Positions 48,701 through 58,770 of a DNA stretch of 64,000 nucleotides are shown here, in pieces. The translations under genes and the position numbers were made by a program. Position 1 is the first letter of the stretch. Each line of letters starts with the position of its first letter. The notes under the pieces are model-generated. The model was not told the DNA's origin. It made no database searches and saw only the letters and a list, made by a program, of their open reading frames with translations. The DNA comes from Euonymus europaeus (taxonomy: Eukaryota; Streptophyta; Magnoliopsida; Celastrales; Celastraceae), in contig OY756958.1 of assembly GCA_963580455.1 (NCBI GenBank), positions 19,728,501 through 19,792,500 of the forward strand, read 5' to 3'.

Positions 48701-50974
48701 GAAGGAGGTTCAATAAACCGATTTCTCGCCAGATCAGGGGATCGGTGTAAACACTTCTTTAACGCACTCAAACAAACAACCGATTTCCAATGGAATGAAC
48801 ACTGTCAAGAAGCTTTCGAGGAGCTCAAGTCTTATCTGAGCCAACCACCTCTACTCACTTGCTCCAAAAGAGGGAGAACCATTATCCCTTTACTTAGCTA
48901 CAACAGAGCATGCAGTGAGTGCCGTGCTAATAAGTGAGGGAGAGGATAAAGTTCAGAGGCCAATATACTACACTAGTAAGGTCCTCACTGCAATCGAGAA
49001 GAGATACACCAAGGCCGAGAGAATGGCCCTGGCACTGGTGACCACGGCTAGGAAGTTGAGACCATATTTTCAAGCCCATACAATTACAGTGTTGACTGAT
49101 CAGCCGCTCAAGAGCATTTTACAGAATCCAGACATATCGGGAAGACTTATTAAGTGGTCAATCGAACTTAGTGAGTTTGATATCTAATTTGAACCGAGAA
49201 GAGCCATCAAAGCCCAAGTCCTCGCGGATTTCATTACTGAATGCCAACATCCATTAGAGGAAGAAGCGCCGCAGGAGCAATGGCAACTCTTCGTCGATGG
49301 ATCTTCGAACAAGGACGGCAGTGGAGCAGGGATTCTGCTTCTCGGACCCGGGGGCATGACTACTGAGTATGCCCTCCGTTTCCAATTCAAAGCCTCTAAT
49401 AACGAGGCTGAATATGAAGCATTGCTAGCTGGATTAAAACTGGCCATCGAGCTAGAGGTTCGCAATTTGCTGATTCACAGCTCATCACCGAGCAGGTTCG
49501 GGGGGAGTATGAGGCGAGAGGCTCCAATATGATCAAATATCTGGCAAAAGCTAAGGAGCTGATAAGTAAGATCCCGAATGTTGAAATACTGAGAGTGCCT
49601 CGAGAAGAAAATCAGCAAGCCGACGTATTAGCCCGACTTGCGTCGACAACCAAGAAAGATCAGGCTTCCTCAGTGCGGATAGAAATGCTTCCTAAACCGA
49701 GCATCTTTGTTAAGGAAATTGCGGAGATCAGTACTGAACGATCTTGGATGGATGCAATACGAGCCTTCCTCACTGAGGGACGATTGCCAGAAGACAGAAA
49801 CGAGGCTAAAAGTCTCCGAGCAAGGGCAGCGAGGTATTCAATTATTCAAGGAACCCTTTACCGACGATCCTACACACTCTCTTACCTCAAGTGCCTTGCT
49901 CCACGAGAGTCTGATTACGCTCTCCGAGAAGTTCATTGAGGAATATGCGGCAGTCATTCCGTTGCAAGGACCTTAGCTAACAAGGTCTTACGCTGCGGGT
50001 ATTATTGGCCGACCATGAACAAGGATGCCAAAGAGTTGGTGAGGAAGTGTGACAAGTGCCAGAGACATGCTAACGTATCGCATCACCCCCCATCGGAGAT
50101 TACAGTGATGGAAAACCCTTGTCCGTTTGCACAATGGGGGCTGGATTTGTTAGGACCTTTTCCTCAGGCAACAGCTCAAAGGAAGTTTCTCATAGTAGCA
50201 GTGGATTATTTCACGAAGTGGGTCGAAGCCGAGCCTCTGGCCACGATCACTGACCACAAGGTGAAAGACTTCATTTGGAAAACCATCATATGCAGATATG
50301 GTGTTCCTCGGATTCTCATTACTGATAATGGCCGACAGTTTGTGAGTGCCAACATATGGCAGTTTTGTGAGGAACACGGCATCAACCTCAGGGTTACTGC
50401 CGTGGCTCACCCTCAAGCTAATGGACAAGTAGAAGTCATCAACCGAATCATACTACAAGGAATCAAGGCTCGTCTGGACCAAGCCAAGGGACTTTGGACC
50501 GAACAGCTCCATAGCGTCCTCTGGTCTTATCGAACTACGCCTCGGACATCAACAGGAGAGACACATTTCTCCTTAGTATTCAGATCAGAAGCTGTTATCC
50601 CAGTTGAAATTGGAGTTTCCACTCCTCGTATAACTGAGTTTGAAGAATCAGGTAACAATGACTTATTGCTCAACAATCTTGATTTCTTGGAAGAAGCTCG
50701 AGAGACTGCTCGGATCAGGATTGCTGCTTACAAACAAAGAACGGCCCGATATTACAATAAAAGGGTCCGAACAAGGAAGTTTTCAGAAGGAGACTGGGTT
50801 CTAAGGAAAGCTACAGCAGCCGGAAGGCATTCCGGTAAGCTCGGAGAAACTTGGGAAGGACCTTTCCAAGTTATCAAAGTTCTGCTTGATGGTACTTACA
50901 AACTGGAAAATCCCGAGAAGCCTGGAGAGATGAGACCTTGGAATGCCGAGAACCTCCGAAGATACTATGTTTAA
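45706..50974 (+). pseudogene. gag-pol polyprotein gene of the Tat element, broken
   Basis: Gag begins at 45706 (MVRTRALREEEQQ). A retrotransposon gag core (VEKYNGTGDPLDHV, RRWFRALPQGSI) and a knuckle CKFHRGPGHDTDEC (about 46901-46948) follow. Protease has VLIDNGSAADVLF (about 47360). RT has YVDD at 48474-48485. The first RNase H includes LTDQPLK (about 49100), the second FVDGSS (about 49291). Integrase keeps its DDE residues in GLDLLGPF, TDNGRQF and NGQVEV, ending at 50974. Breaks: TGA at 45952-45954 in gag; a frameshift near 48123 and TGA at 48168-48170 at the RT start; a stop with a short deletion at 48714; a frameshift near 48860; TAA at 49185-49187; a frameshift near 49470; TGA at 49937-49939. 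The copy cannot make full Gag-Pol. Confidence 0.93.
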
Positions 50975-51178
50975 TTTAAACCTGCAGGCATGTACTTAAG
51001 CATAATTTCCATTTCAAAACTCGTTTCTTACACGAGACTTAGGATTTTGCTGATTCAATGAAAGTAGTTTGTTTTGCTATAACGATCCTCAAAAGTAAGC
51101 GTTGCTCGGCACAAGTCAGCCGCAATGCCTGAGCATTATTGCAAGCCCGCTAAGGTTAGGAGACCGAGGAAAAACATG

Positions 51179-51535
51179 GTTTTGTTTCAACTCATTTAAT
51201 TTGAGTTACAACAGCCAAGCAGAAACAAGTTAGCTACGACCCGAGCAAGTTTGGGCCACAGCAAACATAGTTTTGTTTCAACTCGTTAAATATGAGTTAC
51301 AACAGCCAAGCAGAAACAAGTTAGCTACGACCCGAGCAAGTTTGGGCCACAGCAAACATAGTTTTGTTTCAACTCGTTAAATATGAGTTACAACAGCCAA
51401 GCAGAAACAAGTTAGCTACGACCCGAGCAAGTTTGGGCCACAGCAAACATAGTTTCATTTCAACTCGTTAAATATGAGTTACAACAGCCAAGTGGAAACA
51501 AGTTGGCTACAACCCGAGCAAATTTGGGCTACAGT
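51179..51535. repeat. Four-copy 91-bp tandem repeat in the Tat element
   Basis: Units start at 51179, 51270, 51361 and 51452 with GTTTTGTTTCAACTC (GTTTCATTTCAACTC in the last). Each contains ACAACAGCCAAG and GCTACxACCCGAGCAA. The middle two are nearly identical and the outer two are more diverged. Tandem arrays between pol and the 3' LTR are usual in Tat elements. Confidence 0.93.
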
Positions 51536-51714
51536 ACTACTTGTTCCCAAATCAGTTACAGCAAGCTGCGTTTTAAGTTATGATTTCCGAGGAAAAAGAT
51601 GGACAGTAATAGACAAGGAATGAGAAGAAAAGAACTCGACTTCAATAAAATTAAAAACGTTATCTACAAACATTGAGAACAGAGTTCGATCAAGAAAGAA
51701 AAAAGAACAGAGTT

Positions 51715-53782
51715 CTAATTTTCGATATCAACTTGCTCCTCGGCAACCCGCTCTGTCTCACCTTCAACAGGAGGAGTGGGCGCGTCGACTTCTTCATTCC
51801 TCGGAGGGATCGACGGAACATCAGTATCCATGTACTTATCGATGTCCTCCTCGATGTCCCCCTCATCCTCTTGAAGAAGGCGGAACTGCTCGTATGCATC
51901 TTCCTTCACCACATCCTCGTCGTCTTTCCCCGCGATGACCGGACATAGCTCATCCAAAATGTCCGAGCTCTGGCCTTTGCTGACGAGGAACCTCCGAGCT
52001 TCTTTGATAGCAGCCTGGAAGCAGAAAAAGCCTTCTTGCTTAAGGGTAAGTTGGAACTCCTCAGAGTCGCGAAACTCTCGGAGACCAGCTTGTCGCCCGC
52101 TTTCAAACAGGATGGCCCCCTCAGCCTCAGCTGTTGACTTTTGTCTTGCCAGCTCATCCTCGGCTTCCTTTAGCTTCTTGGTCAACAGTTTCTCGGACTT
52201 CTGCGTCTTCTCGAGGTCCAACTTCGTCAGCTTCAGAGCGGTCTCTGTCCGACCAAGAGCTCCATTGAGTAGCAGAATCTCTTGGGAGACAGTCATCTTC
52301 TCCGCTGCCGAACTTCGGATGTCAAGTGACAACTTACCGAGAAGCGAAGTCAGCTGCAAATGACAACAAAAAAGAAAAGAGTTATTAAGCAAGCTGAAGG
52401 AAAACATGCTAAACAATGTTTCGTGCAGAAGCATGTACCTCCATCAGCTTGACGGCCGAAGCGCCCATCTTCTCCTCGGTGGTCATCTCCTCGGCTCGCC
52501 TTTGGTTCGACGGAAGAGACAGATTCTCGAGCATCTCCAAGGCTACCCGAGAATTGGCCACTGTATCAGATAGACGCACATTCCACCGAGGAATGTGAAC
52601 GTCTCCCATCCTGTGAGGAGGAGAGGAAGAGCGGGCGTCGGATGTACGAGAAGAAGATCCAACGGCCCGGAAAGATGGGGTGGAAATGAAGACACCACGA
52701 CCGCGACCCAAGTCTTTTCCTCGGCCTGGTTTGACTTGGGCACCCTCAGCAGGGGCAACCCTCTTCTTCTTGCTCGGTTCAACACCCCCGTCAGGTCTCT
52801 TCTTCTTGCCCAAGTTGGCAGTCTTCTTCTGCAACTTCAGGTAATTAGCAGCCGACGACATATCTGAGAAGTAACAAGAATCAGTAATCAACATGATTAG
52901 TATAAGAAAGTTATAAACAAAACTGAGCAAGAGTAGGTCCCCACCTTGCATCGCTTGCTCGGACCTATGAGCCCTTGTAAAGTCTATAGCTCGGCATATC
53001 ATAGGCACAGAAGACTTAGTGAAAGGGCCTCTGAGAGTAAGATACCAGTCAAGCTCCTGAGGAGAAAGTTGGGGAAGTCGCTTGAACTTACTGAATTTTG
53101 GGACAACCCACGAGGTCCTAAAAGGAAGATCCTCGTCCTCGCCCAAAGGCATCCGAACAAAGAAATAACTAGACTTCCAATGATGATTGGAAGAGGAATA
53201 CTTTGGAGCAACCAGACCCTTCTTGAACTTTAAATAGCAAAGTCCAGGGTTTCTCGGAGCTCTACAAAGGGAGAAAATGTGTTGAAGAACATTAGAAGAA
53301 AAAGGGACGCGAAGCTCGGCAAAGTAGTAGAGAATTGTGCCGAGAAACACCCAAGAATTGGGAGCAAGACAGGTAGGGCAAATGTCGAACCGATCAAAGA
53401 AGGAGCATATTGCTGGGGCAATCGGTATCCGACAACCAAATGATAGCGCTGTGGTAGAAATGGCAAACTCCCCATGTTGAGGACGGAATGGAGATACTCC
53501 CTCAGGCACAGGCCTGCAAGGGTAGGGAATACCGAACAATTTGCGTTGGGATTCCACCTCGGAGGCTGAAAGGCTACAACTAAGATTCCTAGGCTCCCTA
53601 GAACCATCACCTGCTGCTCGGGCCTCCTGTAGTTCGAACCCAGGAGGGGCAAAGAAAGGGCGTTCTGCTAGGGGTAGCCTAATGCTCGTCCTAACAGGAG
53701 GAGAGTTAGAGGTCGAAGGAGAAGTTCCTAAATCGGCTTCCTCTAACAAATTAATATCACTATCCGAAGAAGGGGAAGACAT
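51715..53782 (-). CDS. Antisense gene of the Tat element, three exons, fully open
   Basis: Encoded opposite to gag-pol. Exons on the minus strand are 53782-52945, 52863-52439 and 52353-51715, with introns 52944-52864 (GTGGGG...CTCAG) and 52438-52354 (GTACAT...TGCAG). Phases agree and give 633 residues without a stop. Intron 1 is 81 nt and itself open, so an unspliced reading also works up to intron 2. The N-terminal part (CRPVPEGVSPFRPQHGEFAI, SWVFLGTILYYFAELRVPF) resembles the plant domain annotated as putative gypsy-type transposon protein. The middle is basic (KKKRPDGG, KKKRVAP), a likely nuclear signal. The C-terminal part is a coiled coil (about 434-495) with an acidic tail. Function is unknown. 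Antisense genes at this site are described for Tat elements such as Grande. The alternative upstream ATG at 53857 is in frame. Confidence 0.8.
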
Positions 53783-53910
53783 TTCTTGTACCTGATGAGA
53801 CGAAGAAGGGATAGTATTTGCTCGGAAAAAGAAGATTACGTTTGCTCGGATAGACAATGCTCGGGGCTCTCAATCTTGGCAGCGAATGAATTGGACAGTG
53901 ATGTCCTCGC

Positions 53911-53919
53911 TATTTATAG
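53911..53919 (-). promoter_or_regulatory. TATA box for the antisense gene
   Basis: The minus strand reads GGCTATAAATAGCGAGG, a near-perfect plant TATA box about 130 bases before the ATG at 53782 and 55 bases before the in-frame ATG at 53857. It lies inside the element but outside the LTR, so the antisense gene would have its own promoter. Confidence 0.65.
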
Positions 53920-54129
53920 CCGAAGACCGCCCCGGTCAACGGACCCGATGACGAGACGTACTGCATTCTCTCATCTGGGCCGCTCAACCTCTGCACATCA
54001 AATGACCACTGGATCAAGATCAATCAAATCTTAGCCGTTCAACGACTCACAATTAATGTCAGCCTCGGGAGCCCAAACGTCCACTCATACAGACCTATCA
54101 TTGGTCCTACGATGACCAATCACAGGTCT

Positions 54130-54140
54130 GAGGGGGCAAG
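54130..54140 (+). other. Polypurine tract of the Tat element
   Basis: GAGGGGGCAAG directly precedes the 3' LTR at 54141, the position expected for plus-strand priming. One cytosine interrupts the purine run. Confidence 0.75.
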
Positions 54141-54588
54141 TGATGAGGATAATTTTCCCCTACAATGATAACACGACACGTGGATATAATAGTCACCAGC
54201 TTCATGCTCGGTACCGAGAAGAAGGATGTACATTCCTCGGTACTCATCCTCAGAGTGGTAAAAAGCTGTCATGAACTACCCAAACAGGAACTACCTTCAC
54301 TATAAAAAGGGGCAAACCCTCAGGTAAGAGGGGGGACAATTTTTGACTGATTACAAGAGCACCGAGCAGTGCACTTCACTGAGTTCCTTTGTGCTAGCAT
54401 CTGACTTGAGCGTCGGAGCGCCAACGCCAGAGAACACTCTCTGGCGGGCCTCTAGCTTACGTTTGCTCTTTGTCACAAGATCATTCTACTGTCGAAAGGA
54501 AGCTAATCCGAGGAAGAACGTAAACAGACGAGAAAGCTCTTGTTCAAACCTATCCTGATACGTCTTGGACTGATTTGAGACGTCATCA
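54141..54588 (+). repeat. 3' LTR of the Tat element
   Basis: 448 bases, differing from the 5' LTR at four transitions. It is followed by the GAGTG duplication at 54589-54593. Confidence 0.95.
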
Positions 54589-54615
54589 GAGTGCATGAAA
54601 GAGAGTTAAGATTGG

Positions 54616-54735
54616 GATATCTCATACTCGAATGATTGTACTATCACTTAATCTCGAGTCTCTTTCTAAGAAATGAACCTATAATGTTTAGTTTGTATAT
54701 GAATTGAAGAAATAGTCAAATGAAATTAATTGAGA
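54616..54735. repeat. Right copy of the ~145-bp tandem duplication
   Basis: Partner of 45097-45214, with about ten differences by eye, so the duplication predates the Tat insertion. It lies in ancestral promoter-side DNA of the PHL7-like gene, now 10 kb away from it. Confidence 0.85.
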
Positions 54736-55003
54736 TTGGGTGAGAGAGAGTTAAGAGTGGAAGAATTAATGATTTGTCATTTGTTTAGAGTGTCTAAGAT
54801 CCTAGAAGTTAGAGATCAATTTTTACAACATAGAAGTTACGGACTTGTTTTAAACCTACAATAACCAGCCAATTAGATGGGAACACGTGGTATAGTGGGT
54901 CTGCAATTAGTGAATCGTATGACAACACATGAAAATCCCAAAAGAAGTTTCAAAATAAGTTTTGCTATTTTGTAGGGATTCTTATATGTAAATTTAGATG
55001 TTA

Positions 55004-55480
55004 GAGCACTCTCAGCAGCTTCCCTATAAGACTCCCCATCCCCATATTTTTTGTTTTTAAAGTCGATTGTATGTTCTGCAGTTTCTAATGTTGTTGTTCA
55101 TGTTATCATGGTTACTGCTGGTAGAATTTGAAATGCTGGTTTGCTAGCCTGAAGAATTTGAGCTGCTTGTTTGATGCCAGAATTTTGAGATGCTGGTTAT
55201 TGTCAAAGTGTCTATATATGGCTTTTTTGTGATACTTTCAGAGTTTATAGAGACTAGTCAGAGAGTCTATTTGTATAATCAACAAACTTTTTGTTTTTGT
55301 AATTAAGTATGTGTTTTTTGTGATGCTATGTATTTTGACTTCTTGAAATATTTAAAATTTAGAGAACCAATATAGGGACACTACTGGGTTCGTATTGCTG
55401 AAATTGACTCCCTATCCTAAAAAATGATGATATAAACTGGTAGCATAGGAATAGAGATGGGGAATCTGCTGAGATTGCTC
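55004..55480. mobile_element. Tourist-like MITE, second family, 477 bp
   Basis: Ends are GAGCACTCTCAGCAGCTTCCC on the left and GAGCAATCTCAGCAGATTCCC (inverted) on the right. TTA flanks both sides (55001-55003 and 55481-55483). This target duplication points to PIF/Harbinger. The interior is non-coding and unrelated to the GACCAT family. Confidence 0.8.
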
Positions 55481-55483
55481 TTA

Positions 55484-56129
55484 GAGGTAAAAAATCAAGG
55501 GAATGTTCAAACTTGAACAAGTAGCCTTAAAACTAGAGATATCAATTGGCAGTCGTGTTGTGCTGAAGCGGGACAAATTATCAATAACCTAGCGAGATAT
55601 TAGGTAGATAAATGTGAAGAAATTTAGTAGGTCATAGTGCCATGACTCTCGACGCCCTTGATTTCTCTCCAGCACGTGACTAGCAAGTACCTACAACAAA
55701 AGGATGAAAACAAAAGAACTCTTGCACTAGCACGACCAGACAAATGCTCTAAAGTCATCCATGACAACCAATTCAGAAGCCACAAGCATTCTTCATGCTC
55801 AAGCAAGGATGATCGTCCACCATTTCCATACCAAGAATGTGCAAGTGTCCTATTTTCTAGAGTAGTGAGATGAACTGAGCGAACATCATGTCTAAAAAAT
55901 TTTAGAGAACGAAGCCCATGACCAAGTGGTCCATCGTTGCACACAATCCTCATTATCAAGGGAGAGTGGTAGAGTTTTGACAGAATTAAGACTTAGCATA
56001 GAAGTACACGATCTCTCACTCTCCCAAAAGACAATATTATTCCATCAATATGGGAGACGGCATTCACATTTTGAAGCCTATAACAAGAAGAAGACATAGA
56101 AACAGCAAGCACCCTGCATCAAATACATA
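55484..56129. other. Spacer, no supported gene
   Basis: A 111-codon minus frame (55959-55624) has no domain I recognise, and its opposite strand is also open in part. It may be a gene scrap. No splice-supported extension was found. Confidence 0.4.
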
Positions 56130-58440
56130 CACTACAAAAAATTAAGGATATTGTGGCGGACGTAGTCGGCCAGGAATAATGTTAATTACTGGCAGAATTT
56201 TGCCATAAATAACATTGTTGGAGGAAAAATCCTCATGAGCGGCGGGAAACAATTAGTCCGCCATTAATACTAATTGTGCCACGCGGATCAGTTGGTGTGA
56301 TAAGAAAGAATACTGACAGATTCACCCGCTAGTAATACATGGCCATCAATAATTTAATAATTATTAATAAATTGTACTGTGCCATTAATTGTAATAACAA
56401 ATTTCTTCTTGTAATTAGTTTTTGAAATCCAATTCACTTTTAAATAATAATATAAAAATTAATTTAATTAAAAGAAAAGAAAATCAATTTTTGTCTAAAT
56501 GAAGAAACTCTTATTAACATTAAAAGTAATATCATGTAAAATAAAAGTCATAAAAAAAAGACTACCAGGGCCATTACATGTTCACAACTTTGCAAAATGT
56601 AAAACACCAAAGTACCACAACTAAGAAGTACCATAGCTAGTTTTCATCAGATGGTAAGAACTCTTTGTCTACAGCTTCTTCCATGCCATTCAACAACAAT
56701 CCAGTTAATCCACCTGTAGGTGTAGGATAATATTGTTGTGGTGGAAACATATGTGGGCAGCCATGAGGCGATGGAAAGATAGGTGATGGATAGTATGGCA
56801 TATGTTGTGGTGGCACTAGTTGCTGCAATAGAGGTTGCCGATAAGGCCAGGAATATAAAAGGTAATTGTTGCGATGAAGTAGATTGTTGTTGTAAAGGGG
56901 AAGAATTTTGCTTCGGGAAAGAATTTTGAGGGGAAACCTGTTGTGAAGGTTGCTCCCTTGCCCGTAACGACTTCATCACCTCTTGCAATTGTCGCTCTGT
57001 ACTCTCCAATCGGGCACCTAGTTCAAAGTAATCTGCTTGCAAGCGTATATCGTCCCTATTTCGAGATGTGCGCATTGATGATGCAATAGATGTCTGAACC
57101 CAAGGTATCTGATGTGGTGTCACTCCAAGCCCTTCTCCACGACTCGATTTCTAATCTTGGGGCCCATTGTCTGGATGCATGTCCTCTGTTGCAAATCTAA
57201 TGTAACCTCGCCATCACTTCCTACCAAAGCTTCTAGATTTTGTTGCATCTCAGTCTAAAATATATATTTTCTTTGTCAGCAACATATGAATAAATTGAGA
57301 ATGCATAGCTTTTTTAAAAAATAATAATAAACTCTTACATATTTTTGTTTAGCAGAGTCGGCAATCCATGTTCTTTCTTGATCATTACGAGTGTGCGTCT
57401 TTAAGAAAAAAGTAATAGGATCGGGCTCGATACCATGCTTAGATACCTAGACCAATTACATTGAAATAAATTATTACTATTAGCTAAGTAAAATGCAATA
57501 TTTGTATATTTGAGAATATAAATAGATCACTTACATGTTCAGCTTTCCTACGGGCATGACTCTTAAAATGCTGAATTCAAGACTCATACACTTATGGTAT
57601 TCCACAACAAATCTTTGGACTCATCCGAAACTTTCCCCCAACCCAAACAGGTTAGTGGAATTTTGTTGGAATCACGAGCCAAGCTTCCCAAAAAGAGGAT
57701 CATTGTCACTAATAACAACACCATGCTCGTTAAAAATAAGAGCCTCTTTTGCTAGGCCATGCTTTGGCCAATTAACTTTTCCTATACCTCTACCATTCTT
57801 CTATCTTTGTCCTACGTGATTAAGATTTATATATCACACAATCAACTCAGAAAATTATATAATATAAAAATAAAAAAAATAAAAAGAAATCTAAATAAAC
57901 GTACCAGGGCCACCACTTCCTTTCCCAACTTCATTTTCATTGTCAGATAACTCATGTGAAGCCGCTTGGCAACTACTTATCCCTCTATGAGAACATATAA
58001 CAATAAAGTACTACATAGCCGTCACTTAACAAATAAACAATGCTAATATTAATAATCATGTAACAAAAGAAAATTCAGCTCATAAAATATGGAGATAGAC
58101 AACCAATGACAAATTGGTAACCATCAAAAGATAGACGCAAGGTAATCCTAATACGTATAAAGCTCATCTTCATCTTCTTCCTCTGTAGAAATATCATCTT
58201 CACCAATATGAATTCCCTCTACATCAGCCCTAACATGCATGTTCTCATTATCAAACACATGATTATCAAGATTTGGTAATGACTAATAATCACATGCATC
58301 CAAAGGGCCATCTATACTTTTTACCCTTGTAATGGACTCTAATAATTAGGCCTCACATTTTATATGCAAAATTTACTGGTGGAGAGACATGAGTAATCTA
58401 AATAATATAATTTTATTAGCCTCCCAATTTGAGATTCCAA
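56130..58440 (-). mobile_element. CACTA (En/Spm-type) element, one end and coding remains
   Basis: CACTACAAAAAATTAAGG at 56130 is a CACTA terminus. It is followed by a subterminal zone of short inverted GGCGG/CCGCC and AATTAGT words (56150-56300), as seen in CACTA elements. Minus-strand coding remains of a plant En/Spm-type protein follow from 56637. The opposite terminus was not found; the element may be truncated or interrupted by the repeats after 58.44 kb. Confidence 0.65.
56637..58300 (-). pseudogene. PttA/En/Spm-type transposon protein remnant
   Basis: Several minus-strand pieces line up. An acidic segment lies at about 58290-58140 (HIGEDDISTEEEDEDE). A segment near 57830-57540 includes GKVNWPKHGLAKEALIF-like text. 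KTHTRNDQERTWIADSAKQK lies near 57430-57350. Then comes a C-terminal region at 57123-56647 (WVQTSIASSMRTSRNRDDIR, ESTERQLQEVMKSLRARE). This order is that of the plant transposase family named after Ptta/En/Spm. Stops occur between pieces; some could be introns, so a functional gene is not fully excluded, but the in-frame TAG near 57660 in the conserved part argues for decay. Confidence 0.6.
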
Positions 58441-58449
58441 GGGAATAGA

Positions 58450-58770
58450 ATGACTCGGGCCGATTCTCAGACACCTAGATGACCCAAGCTCGATCTAGGA
58501 CCTCGGCCTAACCAGGACACGAGATGAATAGGGCACGATCCTGAACCCCGACATGACATGGGTTCATTACAAGACTCTAACCTGTCTCGAGCCTGATCTT
58601 GGACCTCGCCAAGACCCAAACTCGATCTCAGACCCCAACAAGAATCTCGGTCCCCTATATGACCCAGGCCCAATCTAGGACTCAGACTTGTCTCGAGCTC
58701 GATCCTGGACCCTGATACGACCCGAGCTTGATCTCAAACCCCGACAAGACCCGGACCCAATCTTGGACAC
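58450..58770. repeat. Degenerate ~29-bp minisatellite, left part
   Basis: About eleven imperfect units follow the pattern GACCCGxGCTCGATCTxGGACCCCGACA. The units vary at many positions. The array stops abruptly at about 58770, where unrelated DNA begins, and resumes at 60430. Confidence 0.75.

Larger units (their letters stand above)
45220..54588 (+). mobile_element. Complete Tat-lineage Ty3/gypsy retrotransposon, 9369 bp
   Basis: Two 448-bp LTRs (45220-45667 and 54141-54588) both start TGATGAGG and end GTCATCA. They are flanked by the 5-bp duplication GAGTG (45215-45219 and 54589-54593). The order inside is primer-binding site, gag, protease, RT, RNase H, a second RNase H, integrase, a 91-bp tandem repeat, an antisense gene and a polypurine tract. 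A second RNase H domain (FVDGSSNKDGSGAGI and NEAEYEALLAGLKLA) and an antisense gene after pol are known marks of the Tat lineage. The LTRs differ at four positions, all transitions. With a commonly assumed plant rate near 1.3e-8 per site per year this suggests about 0.3 million years; that figure is inference. Confidence 0.95.

Noticed and set aside
52864..52944. Intron 1 of the antisense Tat gene as coding
   Set aside because: It is open, but its hydrophobic translation interrupts the domain and good GT-AG sites bound it; an unspliced form cannot be excluded.
55624..55959. 111-codon minus-strand frame with protein-like text
   Set aside because: No family recognised and no supporting splice sites or neighbours; kept only as part of a spacer note.
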